From Leishmania donovani (taxonomy: Eukaryota > Euglenozoa > Kinetoplastea > Trypanosomatida > Trypanosomatidae): a DNA stretch of 64,000 bases. The DNA lies in NCBI RefSeq assembly GCF_000227135.1, contig NC_018252.1, positions 821,854 through 885,853 of the forward strand. The letters are read 5' to 3'. Both the position numbers and the translations under genes were made by a program. Every line of letters starts with the position of its first letter. Position 1 is the stretch's first letter. The notes under the pieces are model-generated. The model was given only the letters and a program-made list of their open reading frames with translations, was not told the DNA's origin and ran no database searches. Shown here one piece after another: positions 39,110 to 49,100 of the stretch.

Positions 39110-39814
39110 ATGCCGAGCAAGTTCCTGCGGCTGCTGTTCGTAGGTGCGCCGGGTGTGGGGAAGGGGACTTATTCCGGTCGCGCGGCCGTGTCGCTGGGCT
39201 GCCACGCCGTCTCCAGCGGAGACCTTCTGCGGAAGGAGGTTGCTGAGGGCACGGCGATCGGCAAGCAGGTGAAGGAGCTGATTGAGAAGGGCGTCTTTGT
39301 TCCCGATGAGATCATCACAAAGATGGTGGCGCAGCACATAGCGTCGCTGTCGGCGGACAAGGAGCGACCAAACGGGTACATTTTGGACGGGTACCCGCGC
39401 AACATCTCGCAGGCAACAGCACTGTGGTCGTCAGGGGAGATCAAGATCGACCACGTCATCAACCTCACTCAACCGCGTAACGTGATCATCAAGAAGCTCT
39501 CGTCGCGCCGATCTTGCCCGGACTGCGGGTTTGTGTACAACCTGGCCTCTATCGACGAGGGAGGGATCAAGATGGACCCCCTCAAGCCCAAGCTGGATGG
39601 CGTGTGCGACAAGTGCGGCTGCACAAAACCTCTCATCACCCGAAAGGACGATGACATCGATGTCGTGACAACGCGCCAGGATGCGTACAGCGCCGTCGCA
39701 ACGCCACTCCTGCGCTTTTACAAGGAGAAGGGTATCCTGCACGAGTTTCCGGTACTAGGCGGCACAAAACTATACTTGCCGAAGCTGCTCGAACTGATCT
39801 CGACGTTGGATTAG
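39110..39814 (+). CDS. Adenylate kinase, zinc-LID type
   Basis: 234 aa, close to the usual long-form length. P-loop GAPGVGKGT at residues 12-20, then SSGDLLRKEV and ILDGYPRN (AMP-site region). The LID carries four cysteines in two pairs: CPDC from Cys136 and CDKC from Cys166, a structural zinc-finger arrangement. The LID arginines include TRKDDD. The enzyme interconverts ATP plus AMP with two ADP. Trypanosomatids carry several isoforms in flagellum, glycosome, mitochondrion and cytosol. This one has no N-terminal flagellar extension, no obvious mitochondrial presequence and a C-terminus (STLD) that is not a PTS1, so cytosolic is the default inference. Confidence 0.93.
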   Translation: MPSKFLRLLFVGAPGVGKGTYSGRAAVSLGCHAVSSGDLLRKEVAEGTAIGKQVKELIEKGVFVPDEIITKMVAQHIASLSADKERPNGYILDGYPRNISQATALWSSGEIKIDHVINLTQPRNVIIKKLSSRRSCPDCGFVYNLASIDEGGIKMDPLKPKLDGVCDKCGCTKPLITRKDDDIDVVTTRQDAYSAVATPLLRFYKEKGILHEFPVLGGTKLYLPKLLELISTLD

Positions 39815-40682
39815 TGTGCTTGTCGCGTTTCTCTCTTTCATCGCACGAGGTCTTCTCGCTCTCTCTCTCTCCGTCGTGTGTGCGTGTGTGTGCGGTTTCG
39901 TGCAGGCGCTTCGTTTCAAAATGCGAGCGCCGCTTCCGTTGTTCTTGGAATCTGCTCGTCTCTCCTCTCCGTCCTCATCGGCCTCTCTCCGGTGTTCTCT
40001 CCCTCCCTCCTCTACCCTGTTTCGACTCGAAGCTGGTGTTCGCCCTCATCTCAAGGACATCGCCACCCAGATGCGCAGATGAAAACAAACGTATCCATCA
40101 GGCACAGCCGCAAGTAGACGGCCATGGAGATCGCAACTCTCCGAGCACTTTTTCAACCGCAGAAAGGAGCATCAAGGACCCGCGCGCCTCTCGTGCCTGC
40201 ACCCCGCTTCGCGTCGCGTTCTCCCCTCGTGTGCGTGGGGCGCTCTTCTCTCGCTCTCTTGAGTGCTGCACCAGTACACAACACAGGCTTGACACAGTGC
40301 CTTCGCCAGAAGGCAGCAGTTACGAGGATGGAGGTGAAGTGTGAAGAGCTACCTCGAGCTCCGTTCTCCGCCCACACCGCGCAGGTTTCTACCGTTGTGC
40401 AGCTGGAGTGACTCGGGGACAGTCTCTCATACTCCTCTTCCTCCGTCCCTGTCGTGTTTTTTTTACGTTCCACTTCCTTTGCCTCATCTCTCTCTCTGCC
40501 TCTTTGTGTCTCTCTCTGTGGCTGCTGGAATGTCTTTGTTTACCCCCTCCGGCGCTTCGTTGTTTGAACCCACACACACACTCGTTGTCAGCAGCAGTCG
40601 CGCGTGATCTCTCTCTCAATTTCCCGCCCACTTGAATCAGTGCTCCTCTTTCTCTCTTCGTCCTCTCTGCGCCGTTTCTGCC
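39815..40682. other. Intergenic region
   Basis: CT-rich tracts (39858-39872, 40485-40520) and a T8 run near 40457. No gene seen. Confidence 0.5.
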
Positions 40683-41072
40683 ATGCCGCCGCGCCGAAAA
40701 AATGCCTCTCGCTCCAAGTCGCGGTCTGCTTCGCAGTCCTCAGGGAAGTCGTCTCCGCGTCCGTCTGGTCGTGCACCAGCCAAGAGCCCGTCGCTGCCAC
40801 CGCCGGATCCGGTGGCTGTGCAGCGGCTGATCGACGAGGCCATTGCGCGCGCTCGGGAAAGGCGCGCATCCAATGATGCTGCGGCTCCGCCAACGAGTGT
40901 CAGCGCCTCCTCGCATCAACCTGTCTCGGCATGCTTTTCCAAGCGCCTCTTTTCTGCTAGCGCGTCGGAGAAGATGACGGACATGATCGGGGCTTTTCTA
41001 GTCACCTGCATCACGGTGTACTTCACATGGGCCGGCTATGCCTTCTACCGTGAAATGACCATTAACCAGTAA
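40683..41072 (+). CDS. Mini transmembrane protein A of a paralogous cluster
   Basis: 129 aa, family not recognised. The N-terminal 35 residues are Arg/Lys/Ser/Pro-rich (PPRRKNASRSKSRS). Next comes a short helix (VQRLIDEAIARARERRA) and a flexible Ser/Ala linker. One C-terminal TM follows: SEKMTDMIGAFLVTCI then TVYFTWAGYAFYREM. The last 35 residues align with protein C at 42450-42656 (TDxxGAxLVxCIxVYFTxxGYxFYRE), showing common origin although the N-termini differ. The protein probably has its C-terminus across the membrane with a long cytosolic or matrix N-terminus. Basic Ser-rich N-termini occur in Sec61-beta and in some mitochondrial proteins, but the TM motif matches neither as far as I can tell. 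Confidence 0.7.
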   Translation: MPPRRKNASRSKSRSASQSSGKSSPRPSGRAPAKSPSLPPPDPVAVQRLIDEAIARARERRASNDAAAPPTSVSASSHQPVSACFSKRLFSASASEKMTDMIGAFLVTCITVYFTWAGYAFYREMTINQ

Positions 41073-42101
41073 TAGAGCTGATGGTCACCGTGTGTGTGTG
41101 GGGTGGGGATGTGGAGACAGGCACCGCTGCTTGGTCATCTGGCTAGAGGACGTCACGTGCCGTTGACGGAGGCGAGCGGGTAAGCCTCAGGCGAAGCAAA
41201 GGCAGGCGGGCCTTCACCCCGCCAAAGTGAGGTCCCTCCGCCCTCTTTTCACCGCTTCTCTCTTCTCTTAGAGCACACCGCCTTCTTGTTTGGCCACTTT
41301 CCGCCGCGCCGCTTCCTTTCGTGGAGCCACGCACTGACACACACACAGTCCCGCAGGTACACAATAGATGCACCACCACTTTCTACCCGCCGATTTCTTT
41401 CGAGCTGTGCGGCTGCCCTTCCCCTCCCCGAGCACCTCATTCAGAAATGCGCGTTATAGACGAGTGTAAGTGTCGGCGTTGTTCTCTCTGGCGTGAGCTT
41501 GTCTGTATGCGCGGATCGGTATGAGGGTGCCTGGATTGAGCGCGTCCCACGAACACAAAGTCCAATGCGCGAGCAAACGCACACACACAGGAGATGCGGA
41601 GAGCGGAAAATGCAAGGAAAGGAGCTGAAGCATGAGCACACCACGTTTTTCTCTCTCCTCCACGCACGTTGCCCTGCCCATGGTTTGTGCCGCTGTGCCG
41701 TGGCCAACCGTTACCTGCCTCTAGTATTTCGGCTCCTCGACAGTGGTTGCTGCGTGTCCGCAGCTCTCGTCCTTGTCAAAGGTACGGCAGGCTCTCTCCG
41801 GACCGCGCCACGAACGAGCGAGGGTGACCAAGATGATGCCTCACATTGCTACTTGGCGCGCCTTGAAACCGTTTGCTGAGGCTGTGCACCATTCTCCGTT
41901 TCTATGCCACCCCTTCTGCACCCCCGCTTCTTCTCTCCTTTTCTTTGGATGTACGTTTCACCACCGTCTCCCTCCATGCGCCTCTTACCCTCACACGACC
42001 CCCGACCCGCGCCCACTCGCACTCACACCCGTGTTCGGGTTCTCCCATTTACCGATACATTCGACCTTGTGCATTACACGCACCAACACCTCCACGCAAC
42101 A
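41073..42101. other. Intergenic region
   Basis: No supported gene between mini-TM genes A and B. CT-rich sequence at 41905-41950 and 41960-42060. Confidence 0.5.
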
Positions 42102-42334
42102 ATGAGTGATTACGAAAAACTGTGGCTTCACAAGTATCTTTACCGTCGCTGCCTACCTTCCTCCTTTCCTCTCTACTCTCTGCAATTGTTACAGTCATCT
42201 ACTTCACCTTCGCCGGGCCGCGCCTTTACCCGCTGGATTTGGGTGTTTTGCTGTTCTTACTGAGCGCTCCCCATCCCACACTCGCCGCCGCCCTCTCTCT
42301 GCCTGCTTGGCGATTCGTCTGTCCACTGCATTAG
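42102..42334 (+). pseudogene. Mini transmembrane protein B, apparently frameshifted
   Basis: ATG 42102 begins MSDYEKLW in one frame, which continues only to a stop at 42263. A neighbouring frame, open from about 42122 to the TAG at 42332-42334, encodes a hydrophobic segment ending IVTVIYFTFAGPRLY. It matches the VYFTxxGYxFY core of mini-TM proteins A and C. The two frames would connect if the A-run in TACGAAAAACTG (about 42112-42119) were one base longer. So this is either a one-base sequencing error in a third family member or a decaying copy. Alternatively the 53-codon frame is itself a separate small gene, or nothing is translated. Confidence is limited because the similarity is short. Confidence 0.4.
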
Positions 42335-42449
42335 ACGGGAAAGAGAGAGGATAGTACCGCCCTTGCGCACACGCGCGCTTTCGCTCAAGAAGTCGGACCA
42401 TTACCGCGGCACGCCATCTGTATCATAAGCCTCAAAGATAGCAGCAGCC

Positions 42450-42656
42450 ATGAAGGCGGCACAGGCCAAGGCGGTAGACATGCCGAAAGACGGTTTCTGG
42501 ATCGAGAAGTGCGTCGGGAATGCAGCTGTTATCTACTCCAAGGACACTACCGACCGCTTGACTGACCTTGCTGGCGCACTGCTGGTTATGTGCATCTCTG
42601 TGTACTTCACCGTTGGCGGATACCTGTTCTACCGTGAAATCGTTCTGAGCGAGTAG
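42450..42656 (+). CDS. Mini transmembrane protein C of a paralogous cluster
   Basis: 68 aa, family not recognised. A short hydrophilic N-terminus (KAAQAKAVDMPKDGFW) precedes TTDRLTDLAGALLVMCIS and VYFTVGGYLFYREIVL, a single C-terminal TM. About 18 of the last 34 residues are identical to protein A (40683-41072), including YFT, G-Y and FYRE, and the acidic or polar C-terminus is retained. Codon use is GC3-rich like neighbouring genes, arguing that it is translated despite its size. The ATG at 42450 is the first in frame and a second Met lies at residue 11. Size and topology are those of a small subunit of a membrane complex. Confidence 0.65.
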   Translation: MKAAQAKAVDMPKDGFWIEKCVGNAAVIYSKDTTDRLTDLAGALLVMCISVYFTVGGYLFYREIVLSE

Positions 42657-43603
42657 CCGATAGAAGAGAGAGATTTTGTTTGAAAGGAATTGGACGAAGG
42701 CAGTGTGAGGGGGGGGGGGCGGGCGGGAGAAACACACCTGGAGGGCAATCACTAGCGGCGTATTGCACTCTGGTTGCTGCAGTCTTACGACGGAGTTGCA
42801 CTGCCTCTGCTTCCACACCCCTTTTCCCATCTCCCTCTTTCCACTGCCAAAAGCGAGTAACGTTTCCGCCACATCCATTCCGCCGCCTCCCCTCCCCTCC
42901 CCCTCGGCACACACACACACTCGCAAAAAAGTCCAAAGATCAATATTTGTGCGTGCGCTGCTCCCTCCTCATTCTCTGTTCGGTTTCCTTGTCTCTCTTC
43001 TTCTTTCCCGCTGTCTAAGCTCATTCCGTTTCTGTCCCTCTAACATGTGCCCGTGTGCCTGGCGGAGAGAGGGGAGGGGGCATGGCTTGACATGGCATGA
43101 GTTTTTCTTCTCATCTGCGCATAGCGATATGTTTCATGCCATGTCTTTCATCCCCCACTCGCTCCTGTCGACTGTTCCCTTCTTAACGTTTGCTGCGCAC
43201 TGCCGCAGTCTAGGGATCCGCACCTCTGCCCTCTCTCTTCTCTGTCTCTTGAGCCATTGAGGTGATCCACTACCCCCTCACATCTTTGTGTTGGACTTTT
43301 TGCATCCAGAGGTCTTTGTCCTTCGCCCACGACGTCTTCTACCTGATTCATCTCTGGGAAGGTGGTTGGCATGTCTGTGTATGCATGCGTGTGTCCGTTG
43401 CTCTCCCTGTTTAAGTGCGTCCATGTCTTGGCCACTCTGGTGTTTCCTCGGCGATACAGACGCAGTGATGTTTGCCCACAGCTGCGCATTCGCACAACGC
43501 CTCGTCCCCACTCCGCGTTGGTGGCAGGGCCGGAAGCTCCTCTGAGGAGGAGCAGGGGAGAGGAAACGTGGCGGTGCATTGTTAATTGGCGATGATCGTT
43601 GCC

Positions 43604-43643
<40 letters not shown>

Positions 43644-44629
43644 CCGCCAAGAGATGTGTAGAAGCTGGGGGATTCGCGACCCTACGAAGATGCGTGAGAT
43701 AACGGTGGCTCTTCTGAGAGAGGTGCAAAAGCAACTGAACCCGCAAAAGACAGCCTTCATGCGCTACACATCAGCTGATGAGTCTGGTGACTTCTTCCGC
43801 GCCCGTTTGCTCTGCGGTTTCTTTTCCGCCGCACACCCCACACACCACGTGCATAGCCGCTGCAGCGTAAAAGAAGCCCGCAGGAGGCAGTGCATTCTCT
43901 CAGATGGCTTCGATCACACACAACGCCGACGTGTGCGCGTGCATCGTAAAGCCCACGTGAGCTTGCGCAGATGCGCACCCTGAACGGCGGCGGACCCACG
44001 CATACATGTGTATATATGCATATATCCTGCGGCACTATCACAGCCACACTTTACACCTCTCTCTCCTTCTCGCGGCTCCGCCTACTCTTTGTTCCCTTCA
44101 GAGACGGCAGCTGTGTTCCTGCTGCTGCCCATAGTTTTCGCTATCCCTCTCTCTGGCTTTCCCCATGCTGTGCACAGAAGCTCGGGGCGCACTCTGCTTG
44201 CGTTCGTCGCATTTTCTGTCGCGTTGTTTCTCGCTGCACACCCCACTTTCTCCACCGTGCCCTCCCACGAGGTGTGCTGGTGCGCCCTCGTTTTCATTCG
44301 TCTTCTCTTTCCTGTGATGTTTCCTTCGCTTGTACCGCGCGCTGACACACGCCCACGCACACGCTCCTCACGCATGAACGGACGCACGCAGGCGTCACCG
44401 ACGGTGTGCTACAGTGGTCTCTTTGTGAGCGCTGCTGCCTCATTTGGTCGCTCCCCGTCTTCTCGTCTGAATCGCCTGCCTTCTCAGCGGCACTACGAAA
44501 ATTCTGCGCTTCTCAATTCGACCTGCGACCTCCCTCGGTGCCTCCACCAGCCCTGCTGCTCAAGAGTTCTTCTGCCGTAATGGCAACTTGCTCCACTCCG
44601 AGATCCGCCTTCGGCTACGAAAAACGCTC
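42657..44629. other. Intergenic region, 2 kb
   Basis: Contains a G9 run near 42711-42719, a CA microsatellite at 43608-43640 and CT-rich blocks at 42890-42905 and 44060-44085. An upstream ATG at 44580 starts a frame overlapping the GspS start. No separate gene is supported. Confidence 0.5.
43608..43640 (+). repeat. CA microsatellite (about 16 units)
   Basis: Uninterrupted alternating A and C over about 33 nt; the longest pure dinucleotide repeat in the window. Confidence 0.95.
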
Positions 44630-46789
44630 ATGCTGTCTCTGCCACGCGACCACCACTACCACACGCACCACCGCGGCACTGAGTTGGTGCCCTTTGACCA
44701 GGTTATCGGCATCACCCCAGATGGCGTGCCCGTCATATCCAACGGGAACGAGTTCCATTTCACCAACCTCGAGTCCGTGACACCGTTCTATCAGGCGCTC
44801 TGCTCCTTCGACCGCAAGGCGCCGGTGACTGTGTCGTACAAGAAGCTTGGTGTCAAATGGCAGTGCGTTGAGTTTGCACGCCGCTACCTCGCGTCCCGCA
44901 AGGCTGTGTGGACGGCGTCCATGCCGATCGCCGCGGATATGTGGAGAGCGGAGACGCCGTTCGTGCGCGTGCAGGATGGCACACCGGTGGAGTTCACGCG
45001 GATCGCCAACAGATCACACGGCCCGGCGCCGGCGATGTCAGACATCATTGTGTGGGGTCAGAGCGAGGAGACGCCGTTTGGCCACGTCGCGGTTGTGACG
45101 GAGGTGCTGCCGGAGGCGGTGCGAGTGGCGGAGCAGAACCAGGGCTTTGAGCGGTGGCCGCAGGGCATGCTGTACAGCCGGGAGATTCCAGTGCAGCGCA
45201 GCAGCGCAGGCACAGTAGAGCTCGTAGACGAGGACCCGGTGCTGGGGTGGGTGACGCTGCACTGCCCCTACTACGACTTTCGCGATGGCGACCTGGCCGA
45301 CAAGTTCCGCATTGTCACCGGACCGGGCTGCATCGTGCGCCAACCCTTCCCCAAACACGTGGAGTTACCGTGGCTTCAACCAGAGGAGCGGTGCGACTTT
45401 TATCTGAAGCGTTCCCTTGCGATTGGCGGCAACGTCGGCGACGACGCGAGGGCGAAGGAGTGTGACGTGCCCAGCGCTTTTTACTTTCTCGACTACAACA
45501 TCTGGTGCCGGCTCGGGCGAGCGGCTCACTCGCTGCACCGCATTGCCATGACTGCCACAGCCCAGGTCCTCGATGACGCAGACTCGGCGTATCTCTTGGA
45601 GCACTACTTTGGGCTACCCCCAGAGATTCATCCGCTGCTGCGTCGCTCGTGGGAGATGATGCCGCCAATGAGTGGCCGCTTTGACTTCGGCTATGACGGC
45701 AACAAGGTGGCAATGCTGGAGTACAACTGCGACTCCTCTGGCGCGCTGCTAGAGTGCTGCAACACCCAAGAGAAGATGGCCAACTACTACGGCGTGTCGC
45801 AGGGGATGTCGACCGGCTCCTTCTTGGGGGCCAAGTGCGTGTCACACTTTGCGCGCTTGATGTCGAACGAGAAGGTGTGCCCCAAGCACAAGCTGATTCA
45901 CTTCATGATCGACGACGACGACGAGGAGCGCTACACCGCCATGTGCATGATGAACTTTGCAGAGAAAGCCGGCTTCCGCACGAAGCTTTGCGTGAAGCTG
46001 ATCGACTTCCGTTACCGCGACGGCGCTCCTGCCAACGCCGCTCCGCTCTCCGTGACATGCGACCACCCCATCATAGTTGACAGTGACGGCGACGAGGTTC
46101 TTCTGGTGTGGAAGACGTGGTCGTGGGACACGGTGTTGAGAGAATACCACCGCCAGTGCAGTGCAACAGACTCGGTCAGCAGTCCGACGCTCTCTGACAT
46201 TCTCCTCAACAACAACATTTGCGTCATCGAGCCGCTCTGGAAAGCTGTAACGGGGAGCAAGGCGCTTCTTCCCTTTATGCACGCTCTGGCTCCTGACCAC
46301 GAGCACCTCCTCGCGGCGGACTTTGTACCCACAAAAGACATCATCTCCCACCACTACGTCTCCAAGCCCATCAACGGTCGAGCTGGGCAGAACATCATGA
46401 TGTTTGACCCCGTGACTGACGCGGCGGAGCTGAACGCGGCTCCTCAAGAGATGCTCAGTGAGAGCTCGTCGCAGCTCTTCTCCATCAAGCCGCCTGCCGC
46501 CTCCTGCTCTGCGCTACAGAGCCAGTCGATAGACCGCACCAATGAGTGCTCGACTGGCACGTTTTTCGACTCCGCCGTCGTCTATCAGAAGCGTTTTTTC
46601 TTGAAGAAATTTGAAGGCAAGTACTTCCCCATTTTCTGTGGATGGATGATCGACGACGAATTTGGTGGTGTCGTAGTCCGCGAAGACACATCAAAGATCA
46701 CGAAGCTGGATAGCATCGTCATCCCCGCGCGCGTTGTGCGCGAGAACGTCTCGCTCGGTGGGGCGTACACTGACGAGGGTGAGACGTAG
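44630..46789 (+). CDS. GSPS: Glutathionylspermidine synthetase/amidase (trypanothione pathway)
   Basis: 719 aa, uninterrupted. The N-terminal CHAP amidase domain has its nucleophile in KWQCVEFARRYL (Cys79), His152 in PFGHVAVV and Glu168 in AEQNQG, the triad known from E. coli GspSA. The C-terminal ATP-grasp synthetase domain carries PPMSGRFDFGYDG and MLEYNCDSSGALLE (Mg/ATP site region), and VSKPINGRAGQNI near the end. The enzyme joins glutathione to spermidine, and the amidase reverses it; this is the first half of trypanothione synthesis. Many Leishmania also have trypanothione synthetase, which does both steps, and L. major has only a broken GSPS (from memory), so an intact copy is informative. 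In-frame ATG 44630 is the first on this frame; an earlier ATG (44580) is in another frame. Confidence 0.9.
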   Translation: MLSLPRDHHYHTHHRGTELVPFDQVIGITPDGVPVISNGNEFHFTNLESVTPFYQALCSFDRKAPVTVSYKKLGVKWQCVEFARRYLASRKAVWTASMPIAADMWRAETPFVRVQDGTPVEFTRIANRSHGPAPAMSDIIVWGQSEETPFGHVAVVTEVLPEAVRVAEQNQGFERWPQGMLYSREIPVQRSSAGTVELVDEDPVLGWVTLHCPYYDFRDGDLADKFRIVTGPGCIVRQPFPKHVELPWLQPEERCDFYLKRSLAIGGNVGDDARAKECDVPSAFYFLDYNIWCRLGRAAHSLHRIAMTATAQVLDDADSAYLLEHYFGLPPEIHPLLRRSWEMMPPMSGRFDFGYDGNKVAMLEYNCDSSGALLECCNTQEKMANYYGVSQGMSTGSFLGAKCVSHFARLMSNEKVCPKHKLIHFMIDDDDEERYTAMCMMNFAEKAGFRTKLCVKLIDFRYRDGAPANAAPLSVTCDHPIIVDSDGDEVLLVWKTWSWDTVLREYHRQCSATDSVSSPTLSDILLNNNICVIEPLWKAVTGSKALLPFMHALAPDHEHLLAADFVPTKDIISHHYVSKPINGRAGQNIMMFDPVTDAAELNAAPQEMLSESSSQLFSIKPPAASCSALQSQSIDRTNECSTGTFFDSAVVYQKRFFLKKFEGKYFPIFCGWMIDDEFGGVVVREDTSKITKLDSIVIPARVVRENVSLGGAYTDEGET

Positions 46790-47400
46790 CTCTCACCCTC
46801 GCTGTGCCTTTGATCACCGCTGAACGGCTGAGCGCCGCGCCCACTGTGGCGCACCAACACACGCGCATACATGAGCGCGCATGTCTTTCGCCGTTCATCT
46901 CTTGTGGCTCTTCCTCATCAGCTGCAGCGGATGAAAAGAGACGAAGAGGTGGCTGACACACATACGCAAGCTGGTATGCTTTGAAAAATGCCTTTTATGT
47001 GACTACCGTGCGCAGTCCGATCCGTTCCCCATCTCCTTTCCGGAGTTTGAACGCCGTGTTGTCACAGGGAGCATCCATCCTCACACCGACATGCGTGCAC
47101 GCAAATGTGCTGCACCGCACTCTTCCCGAAGCCTACACCTCGCGTCTGTACAGTGGCAGGCGCAGCGGCAGTGGGATGACGCGCCGCATTTCTCTTCGAT
47201 GGCGCACGTGTAGTTGAGGTGCTTGCGTTACCTTGTGTGCGCGTTTGTTTGTTCGGATGGAGTCAGGGCGTGAAGGGGGAGGGGCAGAGAGACTGCGAGG
47301 GCGAGCGAGTGACACGTCCGTACACAAGAGGGCAGCGAACGACGGACTGCTCTTGTGCGCACGCCTTTCAAGATCCCATTTGCCTTTTCTTTTTTTTCCC

Positions 47401-48030
47401 TCCCCCCTTTCCCCCTCACTAACGGCGGAGGGGGGAGGGACCCACGCCTCCGTGCGCCATGCCGCAGGGCTCTGTGCACCCACTCCCTCTCCCCACTCGG
47501 TGCGTGGCGAAGCCGGGCAGCCCCTCCCCTCCCCTATTCCGGCCAATGCACAGCCCCTTCTCGTGGTGAGAGGGCCAAGCGCCTGCGACGTTGGGGAGTC
47601 GGAGAGACTCAGCGCCACTCACGTCGGCGGTCCGACGGTGGACGGCGTTGCACCGGAGCGACCTGCAGCACTGCACACGCGTGTGCCATCCATATGATGG
47701 GCAGAGTGTGCCGACGTGGCTGGGACGTATCCCACCCGGCCCTCGCTGCTTAGTGGTGCGGGGCGGCTCAGGCGCCCCACGAGGGATATGCACCACGTGG
47801 CAACCAGCATGGCTGGGGCGGCTGCGAGGCGACCTGGGATGCGGGCGGGTGCGTTGCCTTTGAGGCGGGGGCCGTGCTGAGATGACCGGGCCGGCGCGTT
47901 GCTGTGGCGCGCGTGTCTACGGCTGCTCCGCACCGCGCGATGCGAGTGGGAGGGGCCCTGTGGCAGACCCGGGGGGTGCAGTGTTGACCTCGCGTTACAC
48001 AGCAGCGAAACGGACACGCTGGCGAATCTC
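47401..48030 (+). mobile_element. SIDER2-like degenerate retroposon, complete sense copy
   Basis: The only uninterrupted copy in the window, about 630 bp. It starts TCCCCCCTTTCCCCC, runs through CCACGTGGCAACCAGCATGG and ends GGACACGCTGGCGAATCTC. No reading frame of significance. It lies in the presumed 3' UTR of GspS. In Leishmania, SIDER2 elements in 3' UTRs can promote mRNA decay (established for other genes). The family name is assigned from memory. Confidence 0.65.
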
Positions 48031-48922
48031 TCAGTCCCTGCGTCATCGCACTGACCTTCGCGTGCGGTATACACTGGAGCGGCGATGAGGGCTTCTTTAT
48101 CGTAACCGAACGCACGCCGCCCCTCTCTTACCTTCCTCTCCGTCGCTTCTCCTCTTTCTCTTTTTACTTAGCGCGCGCCGCCTGCTCTCCACCACCACCT
48201 ATGTGTGCACTCGGGTGTCTCTCCTGCTCTGCGCGTGTGCTTGTGTGCATGCATGACTCAATGTGTGCTCTGTAGAACCGATATCTTTTCATTATTTCTT
48301 GTGGCTTCTCTTAGCAAGTGATATCGCACGGTTACGGCGCTCCGTTTAACACAGCGGGTGAGAGAAGACTTCTTCGTGTGCAGATGGGAGCCGGTGAGCC
48401 GAAAAGGGAGAGCACGCTGTCGAAGTGGGAGCTGAAGACAGCGAGCATGGACGACGGAGCCACTGGACGGGTGCTACAGTTTTTAAACTTTGGCTAAGTG
48501 TGCCCTCTATTCTTCTCAGCATCATGCCAATCTCGCATGTTCATATAGAATGCAGGTATGGCTTCCCCGTCGAGAGAACGCGACCCGCGCGGCGATACGT
48601 GCGCGCCGTTGCGTGAACGTTTTCGCGCTTGCTTCCGCATGGGGTTTCCTTTTCACTTACCGTATATGTTTATTGTCGAGCATCTTTTTCTCGCCTTTTC
48701 TCTGGATGCCTTTCTCGGGTGATGTGCCGGTTGGTCCCGTGGCCACTCCACTCAGACATCAACGAGGAACATGCAAAGCCACAAATGGAGTTGACGCGCA
48801 CTGGTCATGAGCGTCAATGTACGGAGATGAGGTGACGGCAATGCAGATGTCGCCATCGTGATTGTAGCCGCAGTACCCCTACTTGGTTCTGTGTGTGAGT
48901 TCACCTCCGTGATGATGCCGGC

Positions 48923-49100
48923 CACCACAGGCTGGTATCAGGGTCCAGTGCCCCACACTCTTTGTGGGGAAGCCGAAAACCTCCGGCCCGCCTTCGGGTA
49001 CGGCTGGCGAAGTCTCAGTATCCGGCGGCCAGCTCTGGGCTAGCGTCGCGACCACGACCACGTTTGCACCGGCTCGCGACGAATCGTGTCGAAGATTCAA
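48923..49100 (+). mobile_element. SIDER/DIRE element start with ingi-L1Tc 79-bp signature
   Basis: The segment around GGCTGGTATCAGGGTCCAGT, ACACTCTTTGTGGGGAAGCC resembles the conserved 5' signature of trypanosomatid ingi/L1Tc retroposons (CCGGCCACC, CAGGGTC, CTCTTTG in the same order), as I recall it. The 3' boundary cannot be set because no second copy is present in the window; a typical SIDER would run on to about 49.4 kb. It differs from the SIDER2-like family above. Confidence 0.5.
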
